Source of the DNA: RPQJ01 sp963696545
GTDB taxonomy: Bacteria > Pseudomonadota > Gammaproteobacteria > Steroidobacterales > Steroidobacteraceae
Direction: 5' to 3'
Length of the DNA stretch: 64,000 nucleotides
NCBI GenBank assembly: GCA_963696545.1
Contig: CAVOKQ010000012.1
Coordinates: forward strand, 62,001-126,000
Under the pieces are notes generated by a model. It had not been told where the DNA came from. It was given only the letters and a program-made list of their open reading frames with translations, and made no database searches. Positions 16,305-25,699 of this stretch are shown here, in pieces. Each line of letters opens with the position of its first letter. The stretch's first letter is position 1. The position numbers and the translations under genes were made by a program.

Positions 16305-19300
16305 ACGAGCACGCGCTCGATGCCGCCGTCGTTCGCGCGCCGCACGTAGTCCGCGAGCCAGTCCTCGCCGAGGACGTGGCGCGCAATCTCCACGACGACA
16401 TAGCCGGCCTCGGTCGCCGCGTCGTCGTCGTAGCGGCTGAGTCCCTGCAGGCATGACGGGCACGACGTCAGGACCTTCACGTCACCCGCGAAGCCGTCTT
16501 CGCGCAGCCGCGCCGCTCCATGCTCCATCTCGCGCTGCTTGCGGAACCGCACCTGCGTGGCGATGTCCGGACGCGAGATCGCGAATGTCCCCGACTCGCC
16601 GCAGCAACGGTCATTCTTCTCGATCCGGTGCGCACCGGTGTTCATCAGGGCGTTCACGACCTTCAGCGGATCGTCGGTCTTGATCGGCGAGTGGCAGGGG
16701 TCGTGGTACATGTAGCGCGTGCCCGTGATGCCCTCGAGCCGCACGCCCTTCTCGAGCATGAACTCGTGGATGTCGAGGATGCGGCTGCCCGGGAAGATCT
16801 CGCCGAAGCGGTAGTCCTGCAGCTGGTCGTAGCACGTGCCGCAGCTCACGACGACGGTGCGGATGTCGAGGTAGTTGAGCGTGTTCGCCACGCGGTGGAA
16901 CAGCACGCGGTTGTCGGTGATCATCTTCTGCGCGGCATCGAACTGGCCTGAGCCGCGCTGCGGATAGCCGCAGCACAGGTAGCCCGGCGGCAGCACGGTC
17001 TGCACGCCGAGTTGCCACAGCATCGCCTGCGTGGCGAGTCCCACCTGCGAGAAGAGCCGCTCGGAGCCGCAGCCAGGGAAATAGAACACGGCCTCGGATT
17101 CGCTGCTGGTGCGCGCGGGGTCGCGCAGGATCGGGACGTAGTTGCGGTCCTCGACATCGAGCAGTGCCCGCGCGGTGCGCTTCGGCAGCCCGCCCGGCAT
17201 CTTCTTGTTGACGAAGTGGATCAGCTGCTCGCGCACCGGCGGGCGCCCACCCGTGGTCGCCGGCGGACGCCTCACCTGCGCCGTACCGAGCGCCCCGAGC
17301 GCGCGATGCCCGAGCCGCTGGGCCTTGTAGCCCCAGTCGATCATCAGCTTGCGCGACAGCTTGATCGTGTCCGGGTCGTTGGTGTTAAGGAAGAACATCG
17401 ACGCGGCCTTGCCGGGGTTGAAGCGCTGCTTGCCGAAGCGTCGCAACAGGTCGCGCATCGCCATCGATACGTCGCCGAAGTCGATGTCGACGGGGCAGGG
17501 CGTCTCGCACTTGTGACAGACAGTGCAGTGATCGGCGACGTCCGAGAACGCGTCCCAGTGCTGGATCGAAACGCCGCGCCGCGTCTGCTCCTCGTACAGG
17601 AATGCCTCGATCAGCAGCGAGGTCGCGAGGATCTTGTTGCGCGGCGAATACAGCAGGTTGGCGCCGGGCACGTGCGTCGAGCAGACAGGCTTGCACTTGC
17701 CGCAGCGCAGGCAGTCCTTGATCGCATCCGAGATCGACGCGATGTCGGACTGCTGCATGATCAGCGACTCGTGCCCGAGCAGGTTGAAGCTCGGCGTGTA
17801 CGCGCGGCTCACGTCCGCGCCAGGCATCAGCTTGCCCCTGTTGAAGTGGCCCTCCGGATCGATGCGCTGCTTGTAGGCGCGGAATCCGGCGAGCTCGGCA
17901 TCGTCGAGGTACTCGAGCTTCGTGATGCCGATGCCGTGCTCGCCCGAGATCACGCCGTCGAGCTCGCGGGCGATGCGCATGATGCGGCCGACCGCGCCGT
18001 TTGCCGCCCGCAGCATCGCGTAGTCGTCCGAGTTGACCGGGATGTTGGTGTGGACGTTGCCGTCGCCTGCATGCATGTGCATCGCCACGAAGACGCGGCT
18101 GCGCAGCACCTTCGCGTGGATGGCCTCGACGTCGGCGAGCAGTGGGGTGAAAGGCCCGCCCGCGAACAGGCGCCGCAGTTCGCGCCGCACCTCGGACTTC
18201 CAGGACACGCGGATGGAGCGGTCCTGCAGCAGGTCGAATACCCGCAGCCCTGGCTCCACCGCCAGGCGACGCTCGAGCTCGGGGCGTAGCGAGCCGAGGC
18301 CGAGGCCCTCGAGTTCGCCGAGTGCCCCGGCGACCTGGCGGTCCATTTGTGCGGCGAGCCACGACCAGCGCCTGCGGACGTCCGCGAGCAGCGCGAGCGC
18401 CTGCTGCGGCCGGTCTCCGAGCACGTCTTCGTGCGGCAGCCGGTCGACGTCCGGATCTCCTACCTTGCCGACGCGCGGGGCTCCCGCGAGATAGGCGTCG
18501 AGCGCGTCGACCAATGCGATCTTGTTGGCGAGCGAGAATTCGATGTTGATGCGCTCGATCGCGTCCGTGTACTCCCCCAGGCGCTCGAGCGGGATCACCA
18601 CGTCCTCGTTCAGCTTGAACGCGTTGGTGTGGCGCGCGATTGCCGCCGTCTTTGCCCGGTCGCGCCAGAAGGATTTGCGGGCCTCGGCGCCGACCGCGAC
18701 GAAGCCTTCGCCGGCGCGCGCATTCGCGATGCGCACGACCTCGGATGCGAAATGCGCCACGGCTGCGTCGTCGTCGCCGACGATGTCGCCGAGCAGCACC
18801 ATCTTCGGCAGCGCGCCGCGCTTCGACTTCGTCGTGTAGCGCACGGCTTTCAGGTAGCGCTCGTCGAGGTGCTCGAGCCCGGCCAGGCGCACGCCACGCC
18901 GGCCGCCTTTGGACTCCAGGTAATCGCGGATCTCGACGATCGCCGGAATCGCCTCGCGTGCCTGGCCGAAGAATTCCAGGCAGACGGTGCGGGTATGCGC
19001 CGGCATCCGGTGCAGCACCCAGCGCGCGGATGTGATGATGCCGTCGCATCCCTCCTTCTGCACGCCGGGCAGGCCGCCCAGGAACTTGTCCGTGACATCC
19101 TTGCCGAGGCCAGCCTTGCGGAAACTGCGCCCGTCCATCTCGAGTCGCTCGGTCCTGATGACACGCGCCTTGTCCGCGGCGTCGTTGCCGTCCTTCCAGG
19201 CGAGTTCGAAAACGGCCTTCGCCGCATCGTGGATCTTGCCGAGGTTGTGGCCGACCCGCGTGACCTCGAGCCAGTTGCCGTCCGGGTCGACCATCCGCCA

Positions 19301-20260
19301 CCAGGCGAGGTTGTCGAGCGCGGTGCCCCACAGCACGGCCTTCTTGCCGCCCGCGTTCATGGCGATGTTGCCGCCGACACACGAGGCATCGGCCGACGTC
19401 GGGTCGACCGCGAACACGAAGCCGGCATGATGCGCAGCTTCCTCGACGCGTCGCGTGACGACGCCTGCGCCGGTGAGCACGGTTGCAACCGGTGCCTCGA
19501 CGCCCGGGAGGCTCGTGGGCGCGACCGGTCCGACGCGATCGAATTTCTCCGTGTTGATGACTGCCGCGAACGGGGTCAACGGGACGGCACTGCCGGTGTA
19601 ACCCGTGCCGCCGCCGCGCGGAATGATCGTCAGCCCGAGTTCCACGCATTCACGCACGAGGCCGGGGACCTCGTCCTCGGTGTCCGGTGCCAGCACGACG
19701 AATGGAATCTCGACGCGCCAGTCGGTCGCGTCGGTCGCGTGCGACACCCGGGCGTACGGGTCGAGGCACACGTTGTCGGCACGGGTGTGCCGTCCGAGCG
19801 CGCGCCGCGCTTTCCGGCGTAACTGTTCCACTGTCTCGAATGAGCGCGCGAACTCCGCCACCGCCTTGCGGGCTGCTTCGAGCAACCGGCCGACGCGCTC
19901 GTCGCGCTGCAGGTCCTGGCGGTCGCGCCGCCGGTCGATGTCGGCGAGCCGGTGCTGCAGCGCCGCGATCAGCAGTCCACGGCGCTTCGGGTTCTCGAGC
20001 AGGTCCTCTTCGAGGTAGGGATTGCGGTGCACGACCCAGATGTCGCCGAGCACCTCGTAGAGCATCCGGGCGGACCGGCCGGTGCGGCGCTCGGAGCGCA
20101 GTTCGTCGAGCAGCCGCCAGCCATCCTCGCCGAGCAAGCGGATCACGATTTCGCGATCCGAGAACGACGTGTAGTTGTACGGAATCTCGCGCAGGCGCGC
20201 CGGAGCGCCGGTCTCCGCGGCGGTTGTCTGCGTCTCGGTCGGCTCAGGCAGGGCGTTCAC
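16301..20260 (-). CDS. DUF3683 FAD/iron-sulfur oxidoreductase (D-lactate/glycolate dehydrogenase-like)
   Basis: A very large (1319-residue) single-chain oxidoreductase. The N-terminal DUF3683 part (REIPYNYTSFSDREIVIRLL) is followed by an FAD-binding PCMH domain (PRGGGTGYTGSAVPL) and an FAD-oxidase C-terminal domain. Two 4Fe-4S motifs come next (CLRCGKCKPVC and CTVCHKCETPC), then two CCG domains (FPGCGSER, YLCCGYPQ, YHDPCHSP, RCCGESGTFA). The architecture fuses what GlcD, GlcE and GlcF do separately and should pass electrons from a 2-hydroxy acid to the respiratory chain at the inner membrane. The substrate is not determinable. The start is GTG at 20260. Confidence 0.92.
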   Translation of the reverse strand: MNALPEPTETQTTAAETGAPARLREIPYNYTSFSDREIVIRLLGEDGWRLLDELRSERRTGRSARMLYEVLGDIWVVHRNPYLEEDLLENPKRRGLLIAALQHRLADIDRRRDRQDLQRDERVGRLLEAARKAVAEFARSFETVEQLRRKARRALGRHTRADNVCLDPYARVSHATDATDWRVEIPFVVLAPDTEDEVPGLVRECVELGLTIIPRGGGTGYTGSAVPLTPFAAVINTEKFDRVGPVAPTSLPGVEAPVATVLTGAGVVTRRVEEAAHHAGFVFAVDPTSADASCVGGNIAMNAGGKKAVLWGTALDNLAWWRMVDPDGNWLEVTRVGHNLGKIHDAAKAVFELAWKDGNDAADKARVIRTERLEMDGRSFRKAGLGKDVTDKFLGGLPGVQKEGCDGIITSARWVLHRMPAHTRTVCLEFFGQAREAIPAIVEIRDYLESKGGRRGVRLAGLEHLDERYLKAVRYTTKSKRGALPKMVLLGDIVGDDDAAVAHFASEVVRIANARAGEGFVAVGAEARKSFWRDRAKTAAIARHTNAFKLNEDVVIPLERLGEYTDAIERINIEFSLANKIALVDALDAYLAGAPRVGKVGDPDVDRLPHEDVLGDRPQQALALLADVRRRWSWLAAQMDRQVAGALGELEGLGLGSLRPELERRLAVEPGLRVFDLLQDRSIRVSWKSEVRRELRRLFAGGPFTPLLADVEAIHAKVLRSRVFVAMHMHAGDGNVHTNIPVNSDDYAMLRAANGAVGRIMRIARELDGVISGEHGIGITKLEYLDDAELAGFRAYKQRIDPEGHFNRGKLMPGADVSRAYTPSFNLLGHESLIMQQSDIASISDAIKDCLRCGKCKPVCSTHVPGANLLYSPRNKILATSLLIEAFLYEEQTRRGVSIQHWDAFSDVADHCTVCHKCETPCPVDIDFGDVSMAMRDLLRRFGKQRFNPGKAASMFFLNTNDPDTIKLSRKLMIDWGYKAQRLGHRALGALGTAQVRRPPATTGGRPPVREQLIHFVNKKMPGGLPKRTARALLDVEDRNYVPILRDPARTSSESEAVFYFPGCGSERLFSQVGLATQAMLWQLGVQTVLPPGYLCCGYPQRGSGQFDAAQKMITDNRVLFHRVANTLNYLDIRTVVVSCGTCYDQLQDYRFGEIFPGSRILDIHEFMLEKGVRLEGITGTRYMYHDPCHSPIKTDDPLKVVNALMNTGAHRIEKNDRCCGESGTFAISRPDIATQVRFRKQREMEHGAARLREDGFAGDVKVLTSCPSCLQGLSRYDDDAATEAGYVVVEIARHVLGEDWLADYVRRANDGGIERVLV

Positions 20261-20344
20261 TGGCGCTCACGGGTCAGGTTGCAACGAGGCGCATTCTCGC
20301 TTGGCGCAGCGGGCGCCGGTACTGCGGGTTGCCGCGAAGCGACG

Positions 20345-23083
20345 TCACGCACTCTCTTCGAGCAGCGTTTCGTCGTCGGGTCGCCCGGAGCGCCTCGTGA
20401 CGCGCCCATCTCGACCCCGAAGCATTGGGCGCAGCGTAAGCAGGGCGGGCGCGGCGGCTGGTTCGATGCCGGCGGGTGCGATCGCGGCTGTTTCGCCGAT
20501 CCAGCCGCCGGGCAGTTCGAGTGCGTTCACCAGCGAGACCAGCACGGCCGCTGCGTAGGGCAACGACTGGATCAGCAGCACTGCGACCCAGACAGTCAGG
20601 TCAGGTCCACCCATGAAGCCCGGCAGGTCGCCATCGAGGCTCGGTATGCGGCTCACCGCGAATGCCGACAGCCACAGGCCCGCCATCAGCGCCGCTTCCT
20701 CGCGGGCGGCGGCGAACGCCTGGCCGAGTGCGTGCCGTCGCGACTTCTTCGGCGTGCGAAAGAATGGCCGGTCGGTGCGCACGAGGCCGCTCAGCATCGC
20801 GGTTCCGATCGTGTGCGAAAGACTCAGTCCCGCGATGGCAGCCGCGATCGTCTGCATGAAGGTGGCGCCGACGCGCGTGCGGTACAGGTGCAGCAGCTTC
20901 ACCAGCTTGAATACGAATAGCGACAGCGGCAGCAGCGAGAAAATCACCAGCGGCGGCTGCACGTGCTTCGGGAACGAGATCATCGCCAGCGACCACACGA
21001 GCGCGGCGCAGGTGAACAGCACGTTGAAGCCGTCCGCGAGCCACGGCAGCCAGCCGGCGAGGAAGTGGTAGCGCTGGCCGGATGAGAGTTCCTCACCGCG
21101 GCCGCGCACCAGCAGCCCGAAGTGCCGGCGCATGATCTGCATCGCGCCGAACGCCCAGCGCGAGCGCTGCTTCTTGTAGTCGAGGAAGCTGTCGGGCATG
21201 ACGCCGCGGCCATAGCTCGTCGGGACGTACGTGGCCTGGAAGCCGGACTCGAACACGCGCAGCCCGAGCTCCGCGTCCTCAGTGATGCACCACTCGGCCC
21301 AGCCGAGCCGTTCCATCAGCGAGCGGCGCACCATCGTCATCGTTCCATGCTGGATGATCGCGTTGCGCTCGTTGCGCGTGACCATGCCGATCTGGAAGAA
21401 GCCGCGGTACTCCGCGTGGCACATCGCCTTGAACGCGTTCTCGCCGGCGTCGCGATAGTCCTGCGGCGCCTGCACGACGCCGGTACGCGGGTCTGCGAAA
21501 GCGGGCACCAGGTCGCGCAGCCATTCAGGGCGCACGACGTAGTCGGCGTCGATCACCGCAACGACGTGCGCATCGGCCGACGTCTGCCCGAGGGCGAAGT
21601 TCAGAGCGCCTGCCTTGAACCCGGCCAGCGGGTCCACGTGATAGAACCGGAAGCGTTGGCCGAGCTTCGCGCAGTGCGCCTGCACCGGTCGCCAGACGGA
21701 CTCGTCCTTCGTGTTGTTGTCGATGACCAGCACCTCGAAGTCCGGGTAGTCGAGGCGTGCGAGCGCATCCAGCGTCTCGATCATCATGTCGGCCGGCTCG
21801 TTGTACGCCGGCACGTGGATCGACACCTTCGGCAGTTCGGCCTCCGGCACATGCTGCGGGCGGAACAGCCGGCGATGCCCGGTCACCCAGTTGGCTTCGG
21901 CCCATTCGTGGGCCTCGGCCAGCAGCACGGCGATCACGCCCACCATGCCGACCAGCAGCACCGCGCTGACCAGTACGCTCGTGACCGTCAGGTACTGCTG
22001 CGACATGTCGTACAGGATCCACACGACCAGCGTCGCGGTCGCGTAGACGACGATCGCGAGGAAGCTGCGCCCGCGGTTGCGCAGCGTCTCGCTGTGGAAG
22101 AAGAACAGCCACAGCAGCACCGCCGCGGTGATCACCGACGCCGCTGCGAGCACCTGCCACTGCGGCACGCGCACGATCGGATCGTGGAATTCGAACTTCT
22201 GCTCGCGGTCCGCGTCGTACACGCCCCAGTAGGCACCGACCGCTCCTTCCGACCGCTCCTTCCACGGCTGGTCGAACGCTTCCATCAGGTAGTACGTGTA
22301 GCCCTGCTGGCGTGCACGGTCGAGGAAGCGACGCAGGAACAGCGCCTGGTTCGATTTCGTGGCGACGGCGGACTCGCGCGTTCGGCCCTGGCTCGGCCAG
22401 CCGACCTCGCCAATTACGATCGGTTTGCCGGGGAATTGCTTCTCGAGCAGCTGCATCTTGCCGACGACGTAATCCACCGCCGTCTCGACGTCGACACCTT
22501 CCCAGTAAGGGAGCATGTGCACGGCGATGTAATCGACGTGGTCTGCAAGCTCCGGGTGCGCAATCCAGACGTGCCACGGCTCCGCGGTGCTGACGGGCTT
22601 GCGCGTCGCCGCGCGGACATGGTCGAGGTTCGCGGCGAGGTCGCCGATCGGCAGGTCGCCGCGCAACACCACTTCGTTGCCCACGATCACGCGCGTGACG
22701 TTCTTGTGCCGGTTCGCAAGCTGGATCGCGCGCTCGATTTCACGCTCGTTGCGGTCGCGGTCCGCACCGAGCCAGGCACCGATCGTGACGGCGATCCCGT
22801 GGCGTGCCGCAAGCGACGGAACCTCGCCGAGCGAACCAAGTACGCTGTAGGTGCGCACTGCCTTTGCCTTGCCCTGCAGCACGGACAGGTCACGGTCGAT
22901 TTCCGCGACCGTCGGCAGGTCGCCCTTGATCGCGTCCTGGTGCTTCTGGAAAGGCTGGAACGAGAATCCCTGTACCTTTGCGGGCCAGGCCGGCTCGGGC
23001 GTCGGCCGGTTGGCGTAGCCCCAGATGGCGACCGTCAGCACGGCAAAGGTTGCCGCAATCAGCAGGCTCGGAGTCTTCCGCAT
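20345..23083 (-). CDS. GH17-GT2 fusion, beta-glucan synthase
   Basis: A 912-residue inner-membrane enzyme. A signal-anchor helix leads to a periplasmic glycoside hydrolase 17 domain with both catalytic glutamates visible (VIVGNEVVLRG and VIGEVGWPSQG). After two or more helices comes a family 2 glycosyltransferase with DADY, TEDAELGLR and QRSRWAFG, the D,D,D,QxxRW signature. C-terminal membrane helices follow. Related proteins polymerise UDP-glucose to beta-glucans while the GH17 part remodels or branches the chain, as proposed for NdvB/NdvC-type periplasmic glucans. The ATG at 23083 is preferred; a TTG at 23110 lacks a ribosome site. Confidence 0.92.
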   Translation of the reverse strand: MRKTPSLLIAATFAVLTVAIWGYANRPTPEPAWPAKVQGFSFQPFQKHQDAIKGDLPTVAEIDRDLSVLQGKAKAVRTYSVLGSLGEVPSLAARHGIAVTIGAWLGADRDRNEREIERAIQLANRHKNVTRVIVGNEVVLRGDLPIGDLAANLDHVRAATRKPVSTAEPWHVWIAHPELADHVDYIAVHMLPYWEGVDVETAVDYVVGKMQLLEKQFPGKPIVIGEVGWPSQGRTRESAVATKSNQALFLRRFLDRARQQGYTYYLMEAFDQPWKERSEGAVGAYWGVYDADREQKFEFHDPIVRVPQWQVLAAASVITAAVLLWLFFFHSETLRNRGRSFLAIVVYATATLVVWILYDMSQQYLTVTSVLVSAVLLVGMVGVIAVLLAEAHEWAEANWVTGHRRLFRPQHVPEAELPKVSIHVPAYNEPADMMIETLDALARLDYPDFEVLVIDNNTKDESVWRPVQAHCAKLGQRFRFYHVDPLAGFKAGALNFALGQTSADAHVVAVIDADYVVRPEWLRDLVPAFADPRTGVVQAPQDYRDAGENAFKAMCHAEYRGFFQIGMVTRNERNAIIQHGTMTMVRRSLMERLGWAEWCITEDAELGLRVFESGFQATYVPTSYGRGVMPDSFLDYKKQRSRWAFGAMQIMRRHFGLLVRGRGEELSSGQRYHFLAGWLPWLADGFNVLFTCAALVWSLAMISFPKHVQPPLVIFSLLPLSLFVFKLVKLLHLYRTRVGATFMQTIAAAIAGLSLSHTIGTAMLSGLVRTDRPFFRTPKKSRRHALGQAFAAAREEAALMAGLWLSAFAVSRIPSLDGDLPGFMGGPDLTVWVAVLLIQSLPYAAAVLVSLVNALELPGGWIGETAAIAPAGIEPAAAPALLTLRPMLRGRDGRVTRRSGRPDDETLLEESA

Positions 23084-23192
23084 GGAACGCGCCCAACCCT
23101 CTGAATCCAAAGGAAGGCCCGCATTCTAGCTGCGCTGCAGCAAAAACCCCGGCTACATGTGTCGCGGATTGGCGACAGCGGGCGGTCGCGCG

Positions 23193-23780
23193 TCAGAATT
23201 TCCAGCCGACGTTCATCTGGATGCCGTCGTACTGCGGGGTGCCGTCGGCGTTGTCGAAGCTCACCCACTTCATGTTGTAGCTGCCGTCCGCGAAGATGAA
23301 GTCGTTGAAGTCGTAGCGCAGGCCCAGGCCGAGCTGGTAGGCAAAGCCACTTTCAGTCTTCGTGTCCTGGAACGACGTACACACATACCCGTACCACGGG
23401 CTCCACCAGCATCCGACGTCCGGCGGGCCGGTCGCGATGTTGGTGTCGACCCATGACCAGCCGATGCCGCCTGCGACGAACGGCGTGAACCGGCCGGTCA
23501 TGAAGTTGTAAGCGCCGCCCAGCATCAGCGAAGTGGTCGTGAGGTCGCCCTTGGTCTTGTACGATTCGCCCGGGTCGTCGCCGACGACATCGGCCTCGTA
23601 ATTCTTGCTGTCGTAGCTCAGGTTCGCGCCGACGAACAGGCGATCCGTGAAGTTGAAGCCGACGCCGACGACGAAGCCGAGGCCGCTGTCGACGGTGACG
23701 TCGGTGCCGCCCTTGAAGCCGGTCGTCGAAGAATTCTGGTACGCGCCGCCCACCGTGGCCTGCCAGCGGCCCGGACCGCT
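23193..23780 (-). CDS. Outer-membrane beta-barrel domain, joined to bamD
   Basis: About 195 residues of a porin-like barrel: GRWQATVGGAYQNSS at the N-terminus, GVGFNFTDRLFVGANLSYDS in the middle and a terminal IQMNVGWKF with C-terminal Phe. No signal peptide or start codon of its own is visible. Instead the frame continues into the upstream bamD frame without a stop if a single extra base (plus-strand C at about 23781) is removed. Either this is a genuine BamD-barrel fusion, or the intergenic region and signal peptide were lost through assembly error. Two cysteines sit in the loop VGCWWSPWYGYVC. Confidence 0.75.
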   Translation of the reverse strand, partial: SGPGRWQATVGGAYQNSSTTGFKGGTDVTVDSGLGFVVGVGFNFTDRLFVGANLSYDSKNYEADVVGDDPGESYKTKGDLTTTSLMLGGAYNFMTGRFTPFVAGGIGWSWVDTNIATGPPDVGCWWSPWYGYVCTSFQDTKTESGFAYQLGLGLRYDFNDFIFADGSYNMKWVSFDNADGTPQYDGIQMNVGWKF

Positions 23781-23781
23781 C

Positions 23782-24624
23782 GGCTGCGCTGTAATTCGGT
23801 CCGGTCGCGTCCGCGTCCGACATCGCGAGGCCCGCGGTCGCGCCCGCCGGCGGGACGATGTTGGGCAGGCTGGCGTTGGCTGCGTAGACCGCATCGACCT
23901 CCTTCGTCAGGTCCGGCAGCTGCAGCTGCCGGTATCCGGTCGAAATGATCTGCAAGGCCTCGAGTGCGGCCGGCGAGCCGTCATACGTCTGGATCACTTC
24001 GCGGGCACGATTCACGGCCCCGACATAGGCACCGCGCTTGATGTAGTAGCGCGCCACGGCCAGCTCGTAGTCGGCCAGCCGGTTGCGCAGGTAGACCATG
24101 CGCTGCCGGGAATCCGCGGCGTACGGGCTCTTCGGGTACCGCTGCAGCAGCAGCTGGAATGCCTGCAGCGACTTGCGCGCCTCGCTCGGCGGGCGCTGCG
24201 TCACGTCGGCGTTGAAGACGCGCTCGAGCCAGTTCGCGCCGGACTCGAAGTAGACCAGGCCGCGGATGTAGTAGGCATAATCGACGCGCGGGTGCGTCGG
24301 GTTCTCGCGAATGAACTGGTCCGCCTGGTCCACCGCGGACTCGAGCTCGTAGTTCTTGTAGTAGGCGTACATCAGGTCCAGGTGGCCCTGCTTCGCCGCA
24401 TTGCTGAATGGATAGCGCGACTCGAGCAGCTCGAGCTTCTCGGCCGCGCCCTTGAAATTGCCCGCGCGCATGTCCTTCGATGCATCCGAGTAGATCTGGT
24501 CGGGTGCACCAGCCTTGTCCTTGTCGTCGCCCCGGCCAAACCAGCTGCAGCCGGAAAGGCTGACGCCAACTGCGAGCAGCACGAGCGCGGTCAGGACAGG
24601 GCGGTTTCGGCGGGCGTGTGGCAT
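23782..24624 (-). CDS. bamD: Outer-membrane assembly lipoprotein BamD
   Basis: Essential lipoprotein of the BAM complex that inserts barrels into the outer membrane. The N-terminus has a signal and lipobox (VSLSGC). The TPR repeats are recognisable (SKDMRAGNFKGAAEKLELLE, LDLMYAYYKNYELESAVDQA, QLLLQRYPKSPYAADSRQRM, REVIQTYDGSPAALEAL). After the TPRs comes a low-complexity tail (PPAGATAGLAMSDADATGP) with no stop before the barrel sequence. The gene is divergent from rluD, the usual gammaproteobacterial arrangement. The ATG at 24624 gives the expected short signal peptide. Confidence 0.93.
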
Positions 24625-24739
24625 GGGTGGGGCAGGGCAGGCCGGCGGTCCGGCGGCGGGGCGAAAGTATATAGAAACGAAGCCTCGGGCAGGTGACCGG
24701 TACACTCGCCGCCCAGCATCGGCCAGAATGCCCGGCCTC

Positions 24740-25699
24740 ATGACCACTTCGACACTCTCGATTACGCTGAAAGTTCCCACGGAGCAGGCCGGGCAGCGCC
24801 TCGACCAGGCCCTGGCGGCACTGCTGCCCGACTACTCGCGCAGCCGGCTCAAGGCCTGGATCGACGCGGGCGAGGTGCTCGTCGACGGCGCGGTACTGCG
24901 TCCACGCGACAAGGTGTCCGGTGGCGAGACGGTGTCGATTGCCGCGACGCTCGTCGAGGAAACCGCAGCGGTCGCGCAGCCGATCCCGCTCGAGCTGGTG
25001 CACGAGGACCGGCACATCTTCGTGATCAACAAGCCGGCCGGGCTCGTGGTCCACCCGGGCGCGGGCAATCCCGACCAGACGTTGCAGAACGCGCTGCTGG
25101 CGCTCGACCCGAAGCTCGCGGCGCTGCCCCGCGCCGGAATCATCCATCGCCTCGACAAGGACACGAGCGGGCTGCTGGTCGTGGCCCGCACGCTTCCGGC
25201 GCATACCGCGCTGGTGCGGATGCTCGAGGAGCGCGACATCCACCGTGGGTACGAGGCGATCTGTCGTGGCGTAATGACCGCGGGCGGGACGGTGGACGCG
25301 CCGATCGACCGTCATCCGACCGATCGCGTACGCATGGCCGTGCGACAGGGCGGGCGCGAGTCCGTCACGCACTATCGCGTGATCAAGCGGTTCCGGGCCC
25401 ATACGCACGTGCGCGTGCAGCTCGAGACCGGTCGCACGCATCAGATCCGCGTGCACCTGTCGCACGCCGGCTTCCCGATCGTCGGCGATCGAGTGTACGG
25501 CGGAAGGCTCACCTTCCCGCGTGGCGCCAGCGACGAGCTCAGGAACGCGTTGCGCGATTTTCCGCGGCAGGCGCTGCATGCCGCGCGGCTTGAGTTCGCT
25601 CACCCGGTGACCGGCAAGGACATCGAGTGTGTCGCGCCGTTGCCGGCGGACATGCAGGGACTGTTGCGCGTGCTTGCGCAGGATGCGGCGACCCAATGA
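24740..25699 (+). CDS. rluD: 23S rRNA pseudouridine synthase RluD
   Basis: Makes pseudouridines 1911, 1915 and 1917 in helix 69 of 23S rRNA. An N-terminal S4-like RNA-binding domain (RLDQALAALLPDYSRSRLK) precedes the catalytic domain with HRLDKDTSG, where D139 is the catalytic aspartate. The length of 319 residues fits E. coli RluD. An in-frame ATG at 24728 is an alternative start. Placement divergent from bamD and overlapping pgeF matches the conserved bamD / rluD-pgeF locus. Confidence 0.96.
   Translation: MTTSTLSITLKVPTEQAGQRLDQALAALLPDYSRSRLKAWIDAGEVLVDGAVLRPRDKVSGGETVSIAATLVEETAAVAQPIPLELVHEDRHIFVINKPAGLVVHPGAGNPDQTLQNALLALDPKLAALPRAGIIHRLDKDTSGLLVVARTLPAHTALVRMLEERDIHRGYEAICRGVMTAGGTVDAPIDRHPTDRVRMAVRQGGRESVTHYRVIKRFRAHTHVRVQLETGRTHQIRVHLSHAGFPIVGDRVYGGRLTFPRGASDELRNALRDFPRQALHAARLEFAHPVTGKDIECVAPLPADMQGLLRVLAQDAATQ

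Noticed and set aside
21122..23104. 660-codon plus-strand frame opposite the GH17-GT2 gene
   Set aside because: Antisense shadow; the opposite strand carries all catalytic motifs of a known enzyme.
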